64,000 nucleotides of DNA from Firmicutes bacterium UBA2116 (GTDB taxonomy: Bacteria > Bacillota > Clostridia > Tissierellales > Sedimentibacteraceae), in assembly GCA_002331025.1 (NCBI GenBank), contig DCYG01000016.1:16797-80796 (forward strand), read 5' to 3'. A model generated the notes under the pieces. It searched no databases, was not told the origin of the DNA, and saw only the letters and a list, made by a program, of their open reading frames with translations. A program made the position numbers and the translations under genes. Shown here in pieces: positions 51,777 through 60,979 of the stretch; the stretch's first letter is position 1, and every line of letters begins with the position of its first letter.

Positions 51777-53267
51777 ATGGATATTGATAACCTTCTGAAA
51801 GAATTAAATCATAAAAGCTACTTCGGCAATAAAAGTATAGAAATCAAAGGTATTACAAATGATTCTAAAAAGGTAAAAAACGGTGATATTTTCGTTGCAA
51901 TCAAAGGTTATACCAATGATGGGCACAATTTTATTGAAAATGCTTTCGTTAACGGGGCAGCAGCCGTTTTATGCGACCACATCCCTGAAAATGTTAATAA
52001 TAAGGGTAATTTTATAGTTGTAGAGAATCCGAGACAATCTATGGCGGCGGCAGCAAACATAATATACGGATGTCCTTCAGAAAGCATAAACTTAGTCGGA
52101 GTGACCGGTACAAACGGAAAAACAAGTACTACGTACCTGCTTAAGGGAATTTATGATTATTTAGGCAAAAAGTCCGGGATTATAGGTACTATGGGTGTCT
52201 TAATAGAGGGAGAAAAAATTAAGGTTGACAATACAACTCCTGAAGCCGCAGATTTGCAGAAATATTTTGCCAAAATGGTGGAAAAGGATATAAATCATTG
52301 TTTTATGGAGATTTCTTCACACGCATTAGAACTGAACAGAGTTGACAATATATCCATTGACGTAGGTATTTTTACGAATTTGACGAGAGATCACCTTGAT
52401 TTTCATAATACGATGGAAAATTACTATCAGGCGAAGAAAAAATTATTTCATATCACTAAGGTAAACAACATTATAAACGTTGACGATTCATATGGAGAAA
52501 GATTATATACTGAACTTAAGGAAGAAGGCTTTAAGGCGATTTCAATAGGTATTGAAAATAATGCCGACATAAAGGCAAGCAATTTAGTTACTACAATGAA
52601 GGGAACCGATTTTGATTTGGAAATAGGCGGCAGTGTTAAAAAGGTTCATGTAAATACTCCAGGTAAGTTCAGTGTTTTAAACTCTCTTGGTGCCTTGGGT
52701 GCTGCCTGGTCATTGGGAATAAATATCGATGATATAATTGAAGCTCTCGATAAAATCAAAGGTGTGACAGGCAGATTTGAAATGCTTGAAAATAAGCTTG
52801 ACTGTATTATTGTATTAGATTTTGCTCATACTCCGGACGGATTACAAAAGGTTATGGAAACTATAGATGAATTTGCACAAGGCAGGAAAATAGTTATGTT
52901 TGGTGCCGGAGGTGAAAGAGACTTGTCAAGACGCGGCCCCATGGGTGAAATTGCAGGTAAATATTGTGATTTAAGCATACTTACATCAGACAATCCAAGA
53001 TTTGAGGATCCATATGATATATGCCTCGAAATAGCTGAGGGTGTAAAAAAATACAACGGTAAATATGAAATTATCATAGAGAGGGATAAGGCAATTTATT
53101 ATGCTATTGACAACTCAAAGAGCAAGGATGTAATATTACTTGCGGGAAAATCAACAGAACCATATCAGGATATGGGAGTAGAAAAAGTTCCATACGACGA
53201 AGGTACTATTGCCAAGAACGCCATTAAGGATGTTGAGAGAAAAAGGGGATTGTCAATGAGTCAATGA
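51777..53267 (+). CDS. murE: UDP-MurNAc-L-Ala-D-Glu meso-DAP ligase MurE
   Basis: A 496-aa Mur ligase. ATP-binding LVGVTGTNGKTSTTYLLKGI, FTNLTRDHLDFHNTMENYYQ and the substrate-selecting motif TSDNPRFEDP are visible. DNPR is the form that binds meso-diaminopimelate, so DAP-type peptidoglycan is predicted. AAGGGGAGC precedes the ATG. The last codons run into a family B repeat. murF, usual between murE and mraY, is absent here. Confidence 0.94.
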   Translation: MDIDNLLKELNHKSYFGNKSIEIKGITNDSKKVKNGDIFVAIKGYTNDGHNFIENAFVNGAAAVLCDHIPENVNNKGNFIVVENPRQSMAAAANIIYGCPSESINLVGVTGTNGKTSTTYLLKGIYDYLGKKSGIIGTMGVLIEGEKIKVDNTTPEAADLQKYFAKMVEKDINHCFMEISSHALELNRVDNISIDVGIFTNLTRDHLDFHNTMENYYQAKKKLFHITKVNNIINVDDSYGERLYTELKEEGFKAISIGIENNADIKASNLVTTMKGTDFDLEIGGSVKKVHVNTPGKFSVLNSLGALGAAWSLGINIDDIIEALDKIKGVTGRFEMLENKLDCIIVLDFAHTPDGLQKVMETIDEFAQGRKIVMFGAGGERDLSRRGPMGEIAGKYCDLSILTSDNPRFEDPYDICLEIAEGVKKYNGKYEIIIERDKAIYYAIDNSKSKDVILLAGKSTEPYQDMGVEKVPYDEGTIAKNAIKDVERKRGLSMSQ

Positions 53268-53293
53268 AAGGGGACACACCTTTAATATCCCCA
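53266..53293 (+). repeat. Dispersed repeat family B (copy 2)
   Basis: AAAGGGGACACACCTTTAAT then ATCCCC, directly at the murE stop; GGGGA and TCCCC can pair. Confidence 0.6.
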
Positions 53294-53332
53294 ATTTACA
53301 CCTCTACCCCAAATTACGATAAGGAGTTTAAA

Positions 53333-54307
53333 ATGCAAGCAAACGGACAAATATTAAGGGTAATAATTGTATCTTTTCTCATAGCTATTTTTCTCGGACC
53401 GGTTGTAATTCCGGTATTAAAGAGACTGAAAGTAGGACAAAGCATCCGGGAGGAGGGGCCTAAGAGTCATTTCACAAAAGCCGGAACTCCCACAATGGGT
53501 GGAATTATTATAATTCTAGCAGTTATAATTTCATTGTTTACCAGTGGCTACTATACGCAGGAAGTATGGGCAGGGTTGTTTTTTACTGTTGCGTTTGGAC
53601 TCATAGGATTTTTGGATGATTATCTAAAGGTTGTTCTTAGGCGTAATTTAGGTTTGAGAGCATATCAAAAAATCATAGGACAGCTTATATTTGCTGTTAT
53701 TCTTGCTTTATACGGCTCAAGATACAGCGCATACGGTACGAAGCTCATAATTCCGTTTTTCAATGCATACATAGATTTAGGAATTTTATATATACCATTT
53801 GTTTTATTTGTAGTTTTAAGCATTGTAAACGCGGTGAATCTGACAGATGGATTAGATGGGTTGAACACAGGAGTTACGCTGATAGTTATGGCTGCTTTCA
53901 GCTTGATAGCAAACAGTATGAAGGATGTAAATCCTATATATGCCGGCATATCTGTTTTTGCTGCGGGGGTCTCAGGTGCATGCCTTGGATTTTTAAAACA
54001 TAATGCAAATCCTGCCAAGGTTTTTATGGGCGATACCGGTTCATTGGCATTAGGCGGTGCTGTATCTGCAGTAGCTGTCATGTCAAACATGGTTTTATTG
54101 ATTCCGATAATAGGCGGTATTTATTTTATTGAGGCACTTTCGGTAGTCATACAGGTTTTATATTATAAAAGAACTAAAAAAAGAGTTTTCAAAATGGCTC
54201 CGCTGCACCATCATTATGAGATGTGCGGCTGGAAAGAAACAAAGGTCGTGGCTGTTTTTTGGATCGTTACGGTCATACTTGCATTTATAGGAATTTATTC
54301 AGTATAG
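53333..54307 (+). CDS. mraY: Phospho-N-acetylmuramoyl-pentapeptide transferase
   Basis: A 324-aa ten-segment membrane enzyme that forms lipid I. Conserved cytoplasmic motifs are KAGTPTMGGIIIILA, FLDDYLKVVLRRNLGLRAYQK, NAVNLTDGLDGL, FMGDTGSLALGG and APLHHHYEMCGWKETKV. ATG 53333 has AAGGAG seven bases ahead; the frame is open back to 53264 but that stretch is repeat DNA. Length is normal from 53333. Confidence 0.95.
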   Translation: MQANGQILRVIIVSFLIAIFLGPVVIPVLKRLKVGQSIREEGPKSHFTKAGTPTMGGIIIILAVIISLFTSGYYTQEVWAGLFFTVAFGLIGFLDDYLKVVLRRNLGLRAYQKIIGQLIFAVILALYGSRYSAYGTKLIIPFFNAYIDLGILYIPFVLFVVLSIVNAVNLTDGLDGLNTGVTLIVMAAFSLIANSMKDVNPIYAGISVFAAGVSGACLGFLKHNANPAKVFMGDTGSLALGGAVSAVAVMSNMVLLIPIIGGIYFIEALSVVIQVLYYKRTKKRVFKMAPLHHHYEMCGWKETKVVAVFWIVTVILAFIGIYSV

Positions 54308-54361
54308 ATAACATACAATATTAGTGGGCTTTTTTAGGATTAATAGCGAGAGGTACTTATA

Positions 54362-55747
54362 ATGAAGGATAAAAATATACTTGTTGTGGGGCTTGGTGTT
54401 TCCGGCACAGCATGCATCAGAGGATTAAATAAATTAGGAGCACATATATATGTATATGACGAATCTCCGAGAGAAAAGTGCTTCGATAAATTACAGGAGC
54501 TGAAGGAAATAGAAGCATCATATTTTTTTAAAAATGATGGAAATGATGAAATAGACAAAATAGATTTCAGCATAATTGATTTAGCGATTAAAAGCCCTGG
54601 GATAAAATATGAGGCACCCATTATCAGGACGCTTGCAGAAAAAAATATAAGAGTTATAAGTGACATTGAAGCCGCTTACAAAGTTACGGACGCCGCCATT
54701 GTTTCCATAACCGGAACAAACGGAAAGACGACTACTACAACTCTGATCGGTGAAATTGTAAAGGAAAGTAAGAAAAACTGTAAAATTACCGGCAATATTG
54801 GCTCCGGAATGTTTTATGATGCCGTTAACTCTGATAAGGATGACGTAATTGTTGCTGAGGTCAGCAGTTTTCAGCTTGCGGGAACAATTGATTATAAACC
54901 TCATATAGCGGTTATAACAAACATAACCCCTGATCATATGGATTTCCACCACACCTATGAGAATTATATTGATGCGAAATTCAGAAACGTTGCCAATCAG
55001 GATGAGGATGATTATGCAATATTAAATTATGAAGATAAAATAGTAATGGGCTTTATTGATAAGATTAAATCTAAAAAAATATTTTTCAGCTCTGAACGCA
55101 TATTAGATGAAGGAATATATGTGTATGACGAAAAAATCATGTATAGCCGGGACGGAAAAAAAGAATTTATTATAAATGCAAATGATATATTTATACCCGG
55201 AAAGCATAATCTGGAAAATGCAATGTGTGCGGTAGGCGCTGCTCTAAGCTTAGGTATCAGTACGCAAACTATCGCAAATGTACTGAAGAATTTTAAAGGA
55301 GTGGAGCATAGATTAGAATTTTGCGCAGAATTTAATGGTGTAAAGTTTTATAATGATTCCAAGGGAACGAATCCCGATGCATCAATTAAGGCGATTCAAG
55401 GAATAGAAAAACCTATAATTCTGATAGCAGGCGGCTATGACAAAGACTCTTCTTACGATGAGTTTATTAAAAGCTTTGACGGTAAGGTAAAGAGCCTGAT
55501 TTTGTTGGGGCAGACGGCAGACAAGATTGAAGCCTGTGCGAGAAGCTACGGTTTTACAGATATATGCAGAGTGAAAAATATGGATGAAGCAGTTAAAGAA
55601 TGCTTTGAACGAAGTGTGGAGGGGGATAATGTTGTACTGTCTCCCGCATGCGCAAGCTGGGGTATGTATCCTAATTATGAAGTTAGAGGAAGAGATTTTA
55701 AGGAGAGGGTAAACTATTATGGAGGGAACAGTACAAAAGCAAAGTAG
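54362..55747 (+). CDS. murD: UDP-MurNAc-L-alanine:D-glutamate ligase
   Basis: A 461-aa Mur ligase with N-terminal Rossmann domain (KNILVVGLGVSGTACIRGLN), ATP loop SITGTNGKTTTTTLIGEIV, NITPDHMDFHHTYENYIDAK and C-terminal FYNDSKGTNPDASIKAIQGI. It adds D-Glu to UDP-MurNAc-L-Ala. GCGAGAGGT precedes the ATG. Its 3' end overlaps the ftsW-type gene by 29 nt. Confidence 0.95.
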   Translation: MKDKNILVVGLGVSGTACIRGLNKLGAHIYVYDESPREKCFDKLQELKEIEASYFFKNDGNDEIDKIDFSIIDLAIKSPGIKYEAPIIRTLAEKNIRVISDIEAAYKVTDAAIVSITGTNGKTTTTTLIGEIVKESKKNCKITGNIGSGMFYDAVNSDKDDVIVAEVSSFQLAGTIDYKPHIAVITNITPDHMDFHHTYENYIDAKFRNVANQDEDDYAILNYEDKIVMGFIDKIKSKKIFFSSERILDEGIYVYDEKIMYSRDGKKEFIINANDIFIPGKHNLENAMCAVGAALSLGISTQTIANVLKNFKGVEHRLEFCAEFNGVKFYNDSKGTNPDASIKAIQGIEKPIILIAGGYDKDSSYDEFIKSFDGKVKSLILLGQTADKIEACARSYGFTDICRVKNMDEAVKECFERSVEGDNVVLSPACASWGMYPNYEVRGRDFKERVNYYGGNSTKAK

Positions 55748-56843
55748 AAAAACTTCTATGGACTGGGTATTGGTATTTGTTGTGGTAGTATTGGTACTCT
55801 TTGGTTTTTTGATGGTTTATAGTTCCAGCTTTCCTGATGGATACTATAAATTTGATAAGGACCCCTTTTACTTTCTGAAAAAACAGGTAATTGCGGCTGT
55901 TGCAGGATTTGTCGGAATGATTTTTATAGCTAATATACCTTATAAAATTTATGCGAAATTCAACAAGATTATTTTAATAGCATGTGTTGGCTTTGCCTTG
56001 CTTACGATAATCATAGGTATCGCTTCCAACGGTGCCCAAAGATGGATTATCATTGGAGGTATATCGCTCCAGCCCTCAGAAATAATAAAAATAGGCGGAG
56101 TTTTATACATGGCTTATTATTTTGATAAGAACAGAAAAAACATCAGCTCTCTCAAAAAAGGATTTTTTCCTTCGATGATATTAATCGGCTTTTTTTGTTT
56201 GTTGATTGCTATACAGGACGACTTGAGCACAGCCGTTATATTGGGAGGAACGTTGATGGTGATGTTCTTTTGTGCGGGGGCAAAAATGGCTCATTTAGTC
56301 GTATTGTTCCTGCTTGCGGTTGCAGGTGTCATAGTTTTAATTTCCATGGAAACCTACAGAATAACAAGGATCATCGTATTCTTTGATCCGTTTAAATACC
56401 CGCTGAATGAAGGATATCAGATAATACAGTCACTTTATGCTTTGGGGACAGGCGGGCTGTTTGGAATGGGCATAGGAAAAAGCAGACAAAAGTTTTTTCA
56501 TCTGCCGGAAGCATACAATGACTTTATATTTTCAATAATCGGAGAAGAACTTGGGTTTATCGGATGTGTATTTGTGATTCTTGGTTTTGTTATTTTTGCA
56601 TGGAGAGGATTAAGAATTTCCATGAATACAGACGATTTTTTTGGAAGTCAGGTGGCTCTTGGTATAACAACTCTGGTATTACTTCAATTTTTAATACATG
56701 TTGCGGTTGCAACCTCATCGATGCCACCTACGGGAAGAGCATTGCCTTTCATAAGTGCGGGAGGTTCTTCACTGATGTTTTTATTGTTATCAATGGGCAT
56801 ATTATTGAATATATCGAAATATTCGAATACATACAGGAGTTGA
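55719..56843 (+). CDS. FtsW/SpoVE-family lipid II glycosyltransferase
   Basis: A 374-aa SEDS protein with about ten membrane segments: it starts near SMDWVLVFVVVVLVLFGFLM and has VYSSSF, GAQRWIIIGGISLQPSEIIK, QDDLSTAVILGG, LPEAYNDFIFSIIGEELGF and the end TGRALPFISAGGSSLMFLL. It polymerises glycan strands together with a class B PBP. It could be FtsW (division) or SpoVE (spore cortex); the single SEDS and single PBP gene here may serve both. AAGGAGAGGG lies in the murD end. Confidence 0.9.
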   Translation: MEGTVQKQSRKTSMDWVLVFVVVVLVLFGFLMVYSSSFPDGYYKFDKDPFYFLKKQVIAAVAGFVGMIFIANIPYKIYAKFNKIILIACVGFALLTIIIGIASNGAQRWIIIGGISLQPSEIIKIGGVLYMAYYFDKNRKNISSLKKGFFPSMILIGFFCLLIAIQDDLSTAVILGGTLMVMFFCAGAKMAHLVVLFLLAVAGVIVLISMETYRITRIIVFFDPFKYPLNEGYQIIQSLYALGTGGLFGMGIGKSRQKFFHLPEAYNDFIFSIIGEELGFIGCVFVILGFVIFAWRGLRISMNTDDFFGSQVALGITTLVLLQFLIHVAVATSSMPPTGRALPFISAGGSSLMFLLLSMGILLNISKYSNTYRS

Positions 56844-56845
56844 AA

Positions 56846-57976
56846 ATGAGAGTACTTATTACAGGCGGAGGAACCGGAGGGCACATCAACCCTGCATTGG
56901 CAATAGCGCAAAAGGTCAGACAGCAAGATCCGTATAATGAAATTTTGTATGTGGGAACGAAGACAGGTCTTGAAAGTGAGCTGATTCCTAAGGAAGGATT
57001 TGAATTTAAATACGTTACGGCAAAATTTCTGCGAAGGAAAATAAGCATAGAAAATGTAAAAACCCTTTTCGCTTCTGTTAAAGGAGTTATGGAAGCAGCG
57101 AAAATTATTAACGATTTTAAGCCTGACATAGTTGTGGGAACCGGCGGATACGTATGTGGCCCCGTGGTATTGGCGGCAAGTCTGAAAAAAGTACCTACAA
57201 TGATTCATGAGCAAAATGTTTTTCCGGGTATTACAAACAGAATGCTTGCAAAGGTAGCAGACGTTGTAGCAATAAGCTTTAACGAAGCGGAAAAATATTT
57301 TCCCGGGCAAGTGAGAGATAAGCTTATTTTGGTTGGAAATCCGGTCAGAAAAGATATACTGAATGCTGACAGAAGAAAATCAAGAGCTAGGTTAAACTTA
57401 CGGTCTGACGACATATTAATATATTCGTTTGGAGGCAGCGGCGGGCAGATAAGCTTAAATGAGGCAATTATAGATGTTATTAAAAAATACAACGGACAAA
57501 ATGGTATCAGTATAATTCACGTTACAGGCAAAAAACTACATGATGGATTTATGGATAAAATTGAAGAGGAAAAGATAATATTAGATGAAAATATAGAAAT
57601 CAAGGATTATATGTATGATGCTGCTACCGCTTTATCAGGGGCCGATATAGTTATCGGAAGCGCGGGAGCAATAACAATAGCTGAAATAACATTATTGGGG
57701 GTGCCATCAATACTTATACCCAAGACATACACTGCGGAAAACCATCAGGAATATAATGCAAGAGCATTGGAAAAGGAAGGTGCCGCAAAGGTAATTTTAG
57801 AGAAGGATTTATCAGGCAAAGAGCTTATTAAGGCTATAGAGGATATTATCAAGAATAAAAATTTATTAAAAACGATGGCTTTAAATTCTAAAAGAATGGG
57901 AAATGCAGACGTGGAAAATAAAATTTATGAATCAATGGTAAAATTGGTGGGCAGTAAATCCGGAAGTAACAAGTAA
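56846..57976 (+). CDS. murG: Undecaprenyldiphospho-muramoylpentapeptide GlcNAc transferase
   Basis: A 376-aa GT28 enzyme making lipid II at the inner membrane face. It begins MRVLITGGGTGGHINPALAI and has VVGTGGYVCGPVVLAASLKK, IHEQNVFPGITNRMLAKVAD, SFGGSGGQISLNEAI and a late GSAGAITIAEITLLGVPSIL and ENHQEYNARAL. CAGGAG lies seven bases before the ATG, just inside the end of the SEDS gene. The frame is open far upstream but that part lies in the SEDS gene. Confidence 0.95.
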   Translation: MRVLITGGGTGGHINPALAIAQKVRQQDPYNEILYVGTKTGLESELIPKEGFEFKYVTAKFLRRKISIENVKTLFASVKGVMEAAKIINDFKPDIVVGTGGYVCGPVVLAASLKKVPTMIHEQNVFPGITNRMLAKVADVVAISFNEAEKYFPGQVRDKLILVGNPVRKDILNADRRKSRARLNLRSDDILIYSFGGSGGQISLNEAIIDVIKKYNGQNGISIIHVTGKKLHDGFMDKIEEEKIILDENIEIKDYMYDAATALSGADIVIGSAGAITIAEITLLGVPSILIPKTYTAENHQEYNARALEKEGAAKVILEKDLSGKELIKAIEDIIKNKNLLKTMALNSKRMGNADVENKIYESMVKLVGSKSGSNK

Positions 57977-58027
57977 TCAAACTTTGCATAACATATTATA
58001 TGTAATACTTGTTGCGGAGGGATAAAG

Positions 58028-59284
58028 ATGGGAAGTTTTATTATTCAGGGAAGTAAAGGCTTAGAAGGCATAGTTGATATCGGCGGATCTAAAAATGCGG
58101 CGCTTCCTATAATAGCAAGTACAGTTATATGCCCAAGAGAATACATTCTTGAGAATATACCTGATATAGAAGATGTAAAAGATATGTTTGATATACTGCA
58201 TACCATGGGATGTAAAATTCAGTATGAGGATGGAGTTGCGTTGATTGATACGAGAGACCTTAATACCTTCAAGGTTCCGGAGAAGCTTGTAAGGAAAATA
58301 AGGTCATCTATAATTTTAATGGGCGCTGTGCTTCAAAGGACAGACAATGTTGAGATTGCATATCCCGGAGGATGTGAAATAGGTCTTAGGCCGATTGATT
58401 TACACTTAAAGGGACTAAGAAAATTAGGTGTCGAAATAGTTGAAAAAAACGGTTTATTGATAGGAACTGTCAAAGAGCCCGAAGGAATTGAAATTTCGCT
58501 TGATTATCCAAGTGTCGGCGCTACGGAAAATATAATGCTGTATGCTGTGGGTGTTCCGGGAAAGACTACAATTTATAATCCGGCAAGAGAACCTGAAATT
58601 GTGGATTTGCAGAATTTTTTGAATATTTGCGGATATGAAATAAGCGGGGCCGGCACCGGTGTTATTACTATTGAAGGAAAAAATATTAAAAGTACAGAAA
58701 CTGTTGAATATAAAATTATATCCGACCGTATTGAGGCAGGAACTTATTTGAGTGCAGCCGCATCGATGAAGAGCAAAATTTACATAAGAAACATTGAAAA
58801 ATCTCATTTTAAGTCGATAACTTCAATTTATGAAGATGCAGGTTGTGAAATAAGGGAAACAAAAGGAACAATAGTTATAAAAAACAGTGGCAGGTTAAAT
58901 GCTATAGAAAAAGTAACTACTCAACCGTATCCGGGATTTCCGACGGATATGCAGGCGCAGTTCATGGCTTCCATGGCAACTGCCAATGGTATAACGATTA
59001 TTGAAGAAACTGTTTTTGACAGCAGGTTTAAACATGTGCCTGAGCTTCAGAAAATGGGAGCAAATATAACCACAATAGGAAGAGTTGCCGTAGTGGAAGG
59101 TGTAGAGAGGCTGACAGGTGCAGAAGTTGAGTCAAAGGATTTAAGAGGCGGAGCTGCATTGGTTATTGCCGCTTTAGGAGCTGAGGGAACAACTAAAATA
59201 AATAATATTTATCACATAAACAGAGGATACGAAAAATTTGTTACGAAATTACAGAATTTAGGTGTAATAATAACAGAGGTTTAG
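58028..59284 (+). CDS. murA: UDP-GlcNAc 1-carboxyvinyltransferase
   Basis: A 418-aa enolpyruvyl transferase, first committed step of peptidoglycan synthesis. GGSKNAALPIIAST is at the N-terminus, the fosfomycin-reactive Cys lies in YPGGCEIGLRPIDLHLKGLR, with YPGFPTDMQAQFMA and DLRGGAALVIAALGAEGTT later. The active-site Cys is present, so fosfomycin sensitivity is expected at the target. GGAGGG lies six bases ahead. Confidence 0.95.
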   Translation: MGSFIIQGSKGLEGIVDIGGSKNAALPIIASTVICPREYILENIPDIEDVKDMFDILHTMGCKIQYEDGVALIDTRDLNTFKVPEKLVRKIRSSIILMGAVLQRTDNVEIAYPGGCEIGLRPIDLHLKGLRKLGVEIVEKNGLLIGTVKEPEGIEISLDYPSVGATENIMLYAVGVPGKTTIYNPAREPEIVDLQNFLNICGYEISGAGTGVITIEGKNIKSTETVEYKIISDRIEAGTYLSAAASMKSKIYIRNIEKSHFKSITSIYEDAGCEIRETKGTIVIKNSGRLNAIEKVTTQPYPGFPTDMQAQFMASMATANGITIIEETVFDSRFKHVPELQKMGANITTIGRVAVVEGVERLTGAEVESKDLRGGAALVIAALGAEGTTKINNIYHINRGYEKFVTKLQNLGVIITEV

Positions 59285-59407
59285 AGGAAGGGGGACACAC
59301 ACCTTAATATGAATGGGGACACACCTTTAGTATAGGGATAGTCTTTGAAGTATAAGGAATGTCCCCAATAGAAGGAATAGTCTTTGGAGTATAAGGAATG
59401 TCCCCCA
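59285..59407 (+). repeat. Dispersed repeat family B (copy 3, compound)
   Basis: GGGGGACACACACCTTAATA and GGGGACACACCTTTAGTATA direct units, then two units of TCTTTG(A/G)AGTATAAGGAATGTCCCC in the opposite sense. GGGGAC pairs with GTCCCC, so a long hairpin is possible between murA and divIB. Confidence 0.75.
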
Positions 59408-59448
59408 AATGTGAGCGTTCGGAAGGACAAAATACAAAAGGAACTGCT

Positions 59449-60252
59449 ATGGCAAAAGAAAAAGCAATAAAAAAACGAAAGAAGAAAAAAAGAAAGTTTA
59501 GAAAGCTATTCGTCAGTACAGCAGCTTTTATAACAGCTGCTGTAATTGTTGTTTTTTGTATTTACTATGTTTATTACGAAACAGATTATTTTAACGTAGC
59601 AGAGGTTAAAATTGAGGGTAATTTAGTCTATGATAATCAGTTTATATTGGACAGCTCAGAAATAGAAACAGGCGAAAAATTATTCAGTGTTGACAGAAAT
59701 GATGTGAAAGAAAGGCTGCAGCAGCAGGTATACGTTGAGCATGCAAGGGTAGTGTACGAGCTTCCGAATAAAATCTACATACATATAACCGAAAGACAGG
59801 AAAAATATCAGATATATTACAATAATAATTATGTCGTAACAGATAAAAATGGGATTGCATTAAAGGCGGATACAACAAATAATCAACTAAAAACTATTGA
59901 AAGTTTAACTGATGTATTATACAATGTAGGAGAAGAAATTAAATTCACCGGCATAGACAATGTTAAAAGTATTTTTGAAGCAATTGATTACATAGAAAGT
60001 GAATTTGATTCTGAAACCGTGACAAATTTTTGGGTTAATAAAAACAACAGTATTTTATTGGAAACCAAGTATGGTACATTCATTAAAATGATGCTTAGCG
60101 AAGATGTTAAGTATCAGGCAGTATTTGCAATGAAAATAATCAATGAAAGATTAAATAACAATTTACCTGTTTTCAACGGACTTATAGATTTTACCAAGGG
60201 GGATATTACAATATACGTAGAGGACTTTAATATGGAGGAATATAATGAATAA
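59449..60252 (+). CDS. divIB: Cell division protein FtsQ/DivIB
   Basis: A 267-aa bitopic protein: very basic cytoplasmic tail (1-27), TM at about 28-48, POTRA domain starting FNVAEVKIEGNLVYDNQFIL, then the beta domain (KIYIHITERQEKYQIYYNNN). It joins DivIC and FtsL at the septum; both occur in this window. ATG 59449 has AAAAGGAA about six bases ahead. The open frame reaches back to 59398 through repeat DNA. It overlaps the next gene by 8 nt. Confidence 0.9.
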   Translation: MAKEKAIKKRKKKKRKFRKLFVSTAAFITAAVIVVFCIYYVYYETDYFNVAEVKIEGNLVYDNQFILDSSEIETGEKLFSVDRNDVKERLQQQVYVEHARVVYELPNKIYIHITERQEKYQIYYNNNYVVTDKNGIALKADTTNNQLKTIESLTDVLYNVGEEIKFTGIDNVKSIFEAIDYIESEFDSETVTNFWVNKNNSILLETKYGTFIKMMLSEDVKYQAVFAMKIINERLNNNLPVFNGLIDFTKGDITIYVEDFNMEEYNE

Positions 60253-60961
60253 ACTTTGGCAGAAAATTATGTTGTTTATAATAAGTGTCATTTTGGGGAT
60301 TGTATTAATGACTCAAATTCGTACAACAAATAATGTATTGGGAAATGAAACTCCTCATAATAAAGCTTCTGATTTGAACAGTGAATTTGCAGCACTGACT
60401 CTTGAGAAAAACAAACTGAGAGAAGAATTGGATCAGCTTAAAGAGAATTCAAGGAAAAATGAAGAAGCGTACAAGCGAAAAGAAGAAGAGCTTGAAAGAT
60501 TAATGGAAGAGCTCGAAAAACAAAGGATTTTGTCCGGATTTTATGATGTTAAGGGTGAAGGAACAATTATCACTATAGATGCCGAACCAAACGCCGCCAG
60601 CATAGCGTACGGTCATCAGTATATACTTGCATTGATAAGCTACTTAAACAATGCAGGCGTGGAAGCAATTTCAATTAACGGTCAAAGATATACCAACTAT
60701 ACTGAAATTGTACCTGTGTTGGATCATATTAATATTAACGGTGTTGCAATGGTGTTGCCGTTAGAAATAAAGGCAATAGGATTTTCAAGAACCATTGAAG
60801 CATCATTGAACTTCGTGGGAGGAATTGTTTCTCAGCTTGGAAACATAGGTTATACAGTTGAAATTGAAAGTTCTCCTGAGATATTTATTAATAGATATGA
60901 CGGTGAAATAGAGTTTAAATACGCTGTTCCTGTGTATGTGGAAGACGATATGGGTCTTTAA
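60245..60961 (+). CDS. DUF881 protein (first of two)
   Basis: A 238-aa protein with an N-terminal TM (about 8-24), a coiled coil (about 50-98) and the DUF881 domain (GEGTIITIDAEPNAASIAYG, YLNNAGVEAISINGQRYTNY, FVGGIVSQLGNIGYTVEIES). DUF881 proteins (YlxW/YlxX of Bacillus) sit between division genes and have no settled function. GGAGGAATAT precedes the ATG, inside the divIB end. Five in-line genes to ftsZ suggest a division role. Confidence 0.88.
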   Translation: MNKLWQKIMLFIISVILGIVLMTQIRTTNNVLGNETPHNKASDLNSEFAALTLEKNKLREELDQLKENSRKNEEAYKRKEEELERLMEELEKQRILSGFYDVKGEGTIITIDAEPNAASIAYGHQYILALISYLNNAGVEAISINGQRYTNYTEIVPVLDHININGVAMVLPLEIKAIGFSRTIEASLNFVGGIVSQLGNIGYTVEIESSPEIFINRYDGEIEFKYAVPVYVEDDMGL

Positions 60962-60979
60962 GAAACGGAGGAGATTGTT

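Noticed and set aside
56564..56845. Upstream extension of murG (94 codons)
   Set aside because: It lies wholly inside the FtsW/SpoVE-type gene in another frame, and the ribosome site is at 56835.
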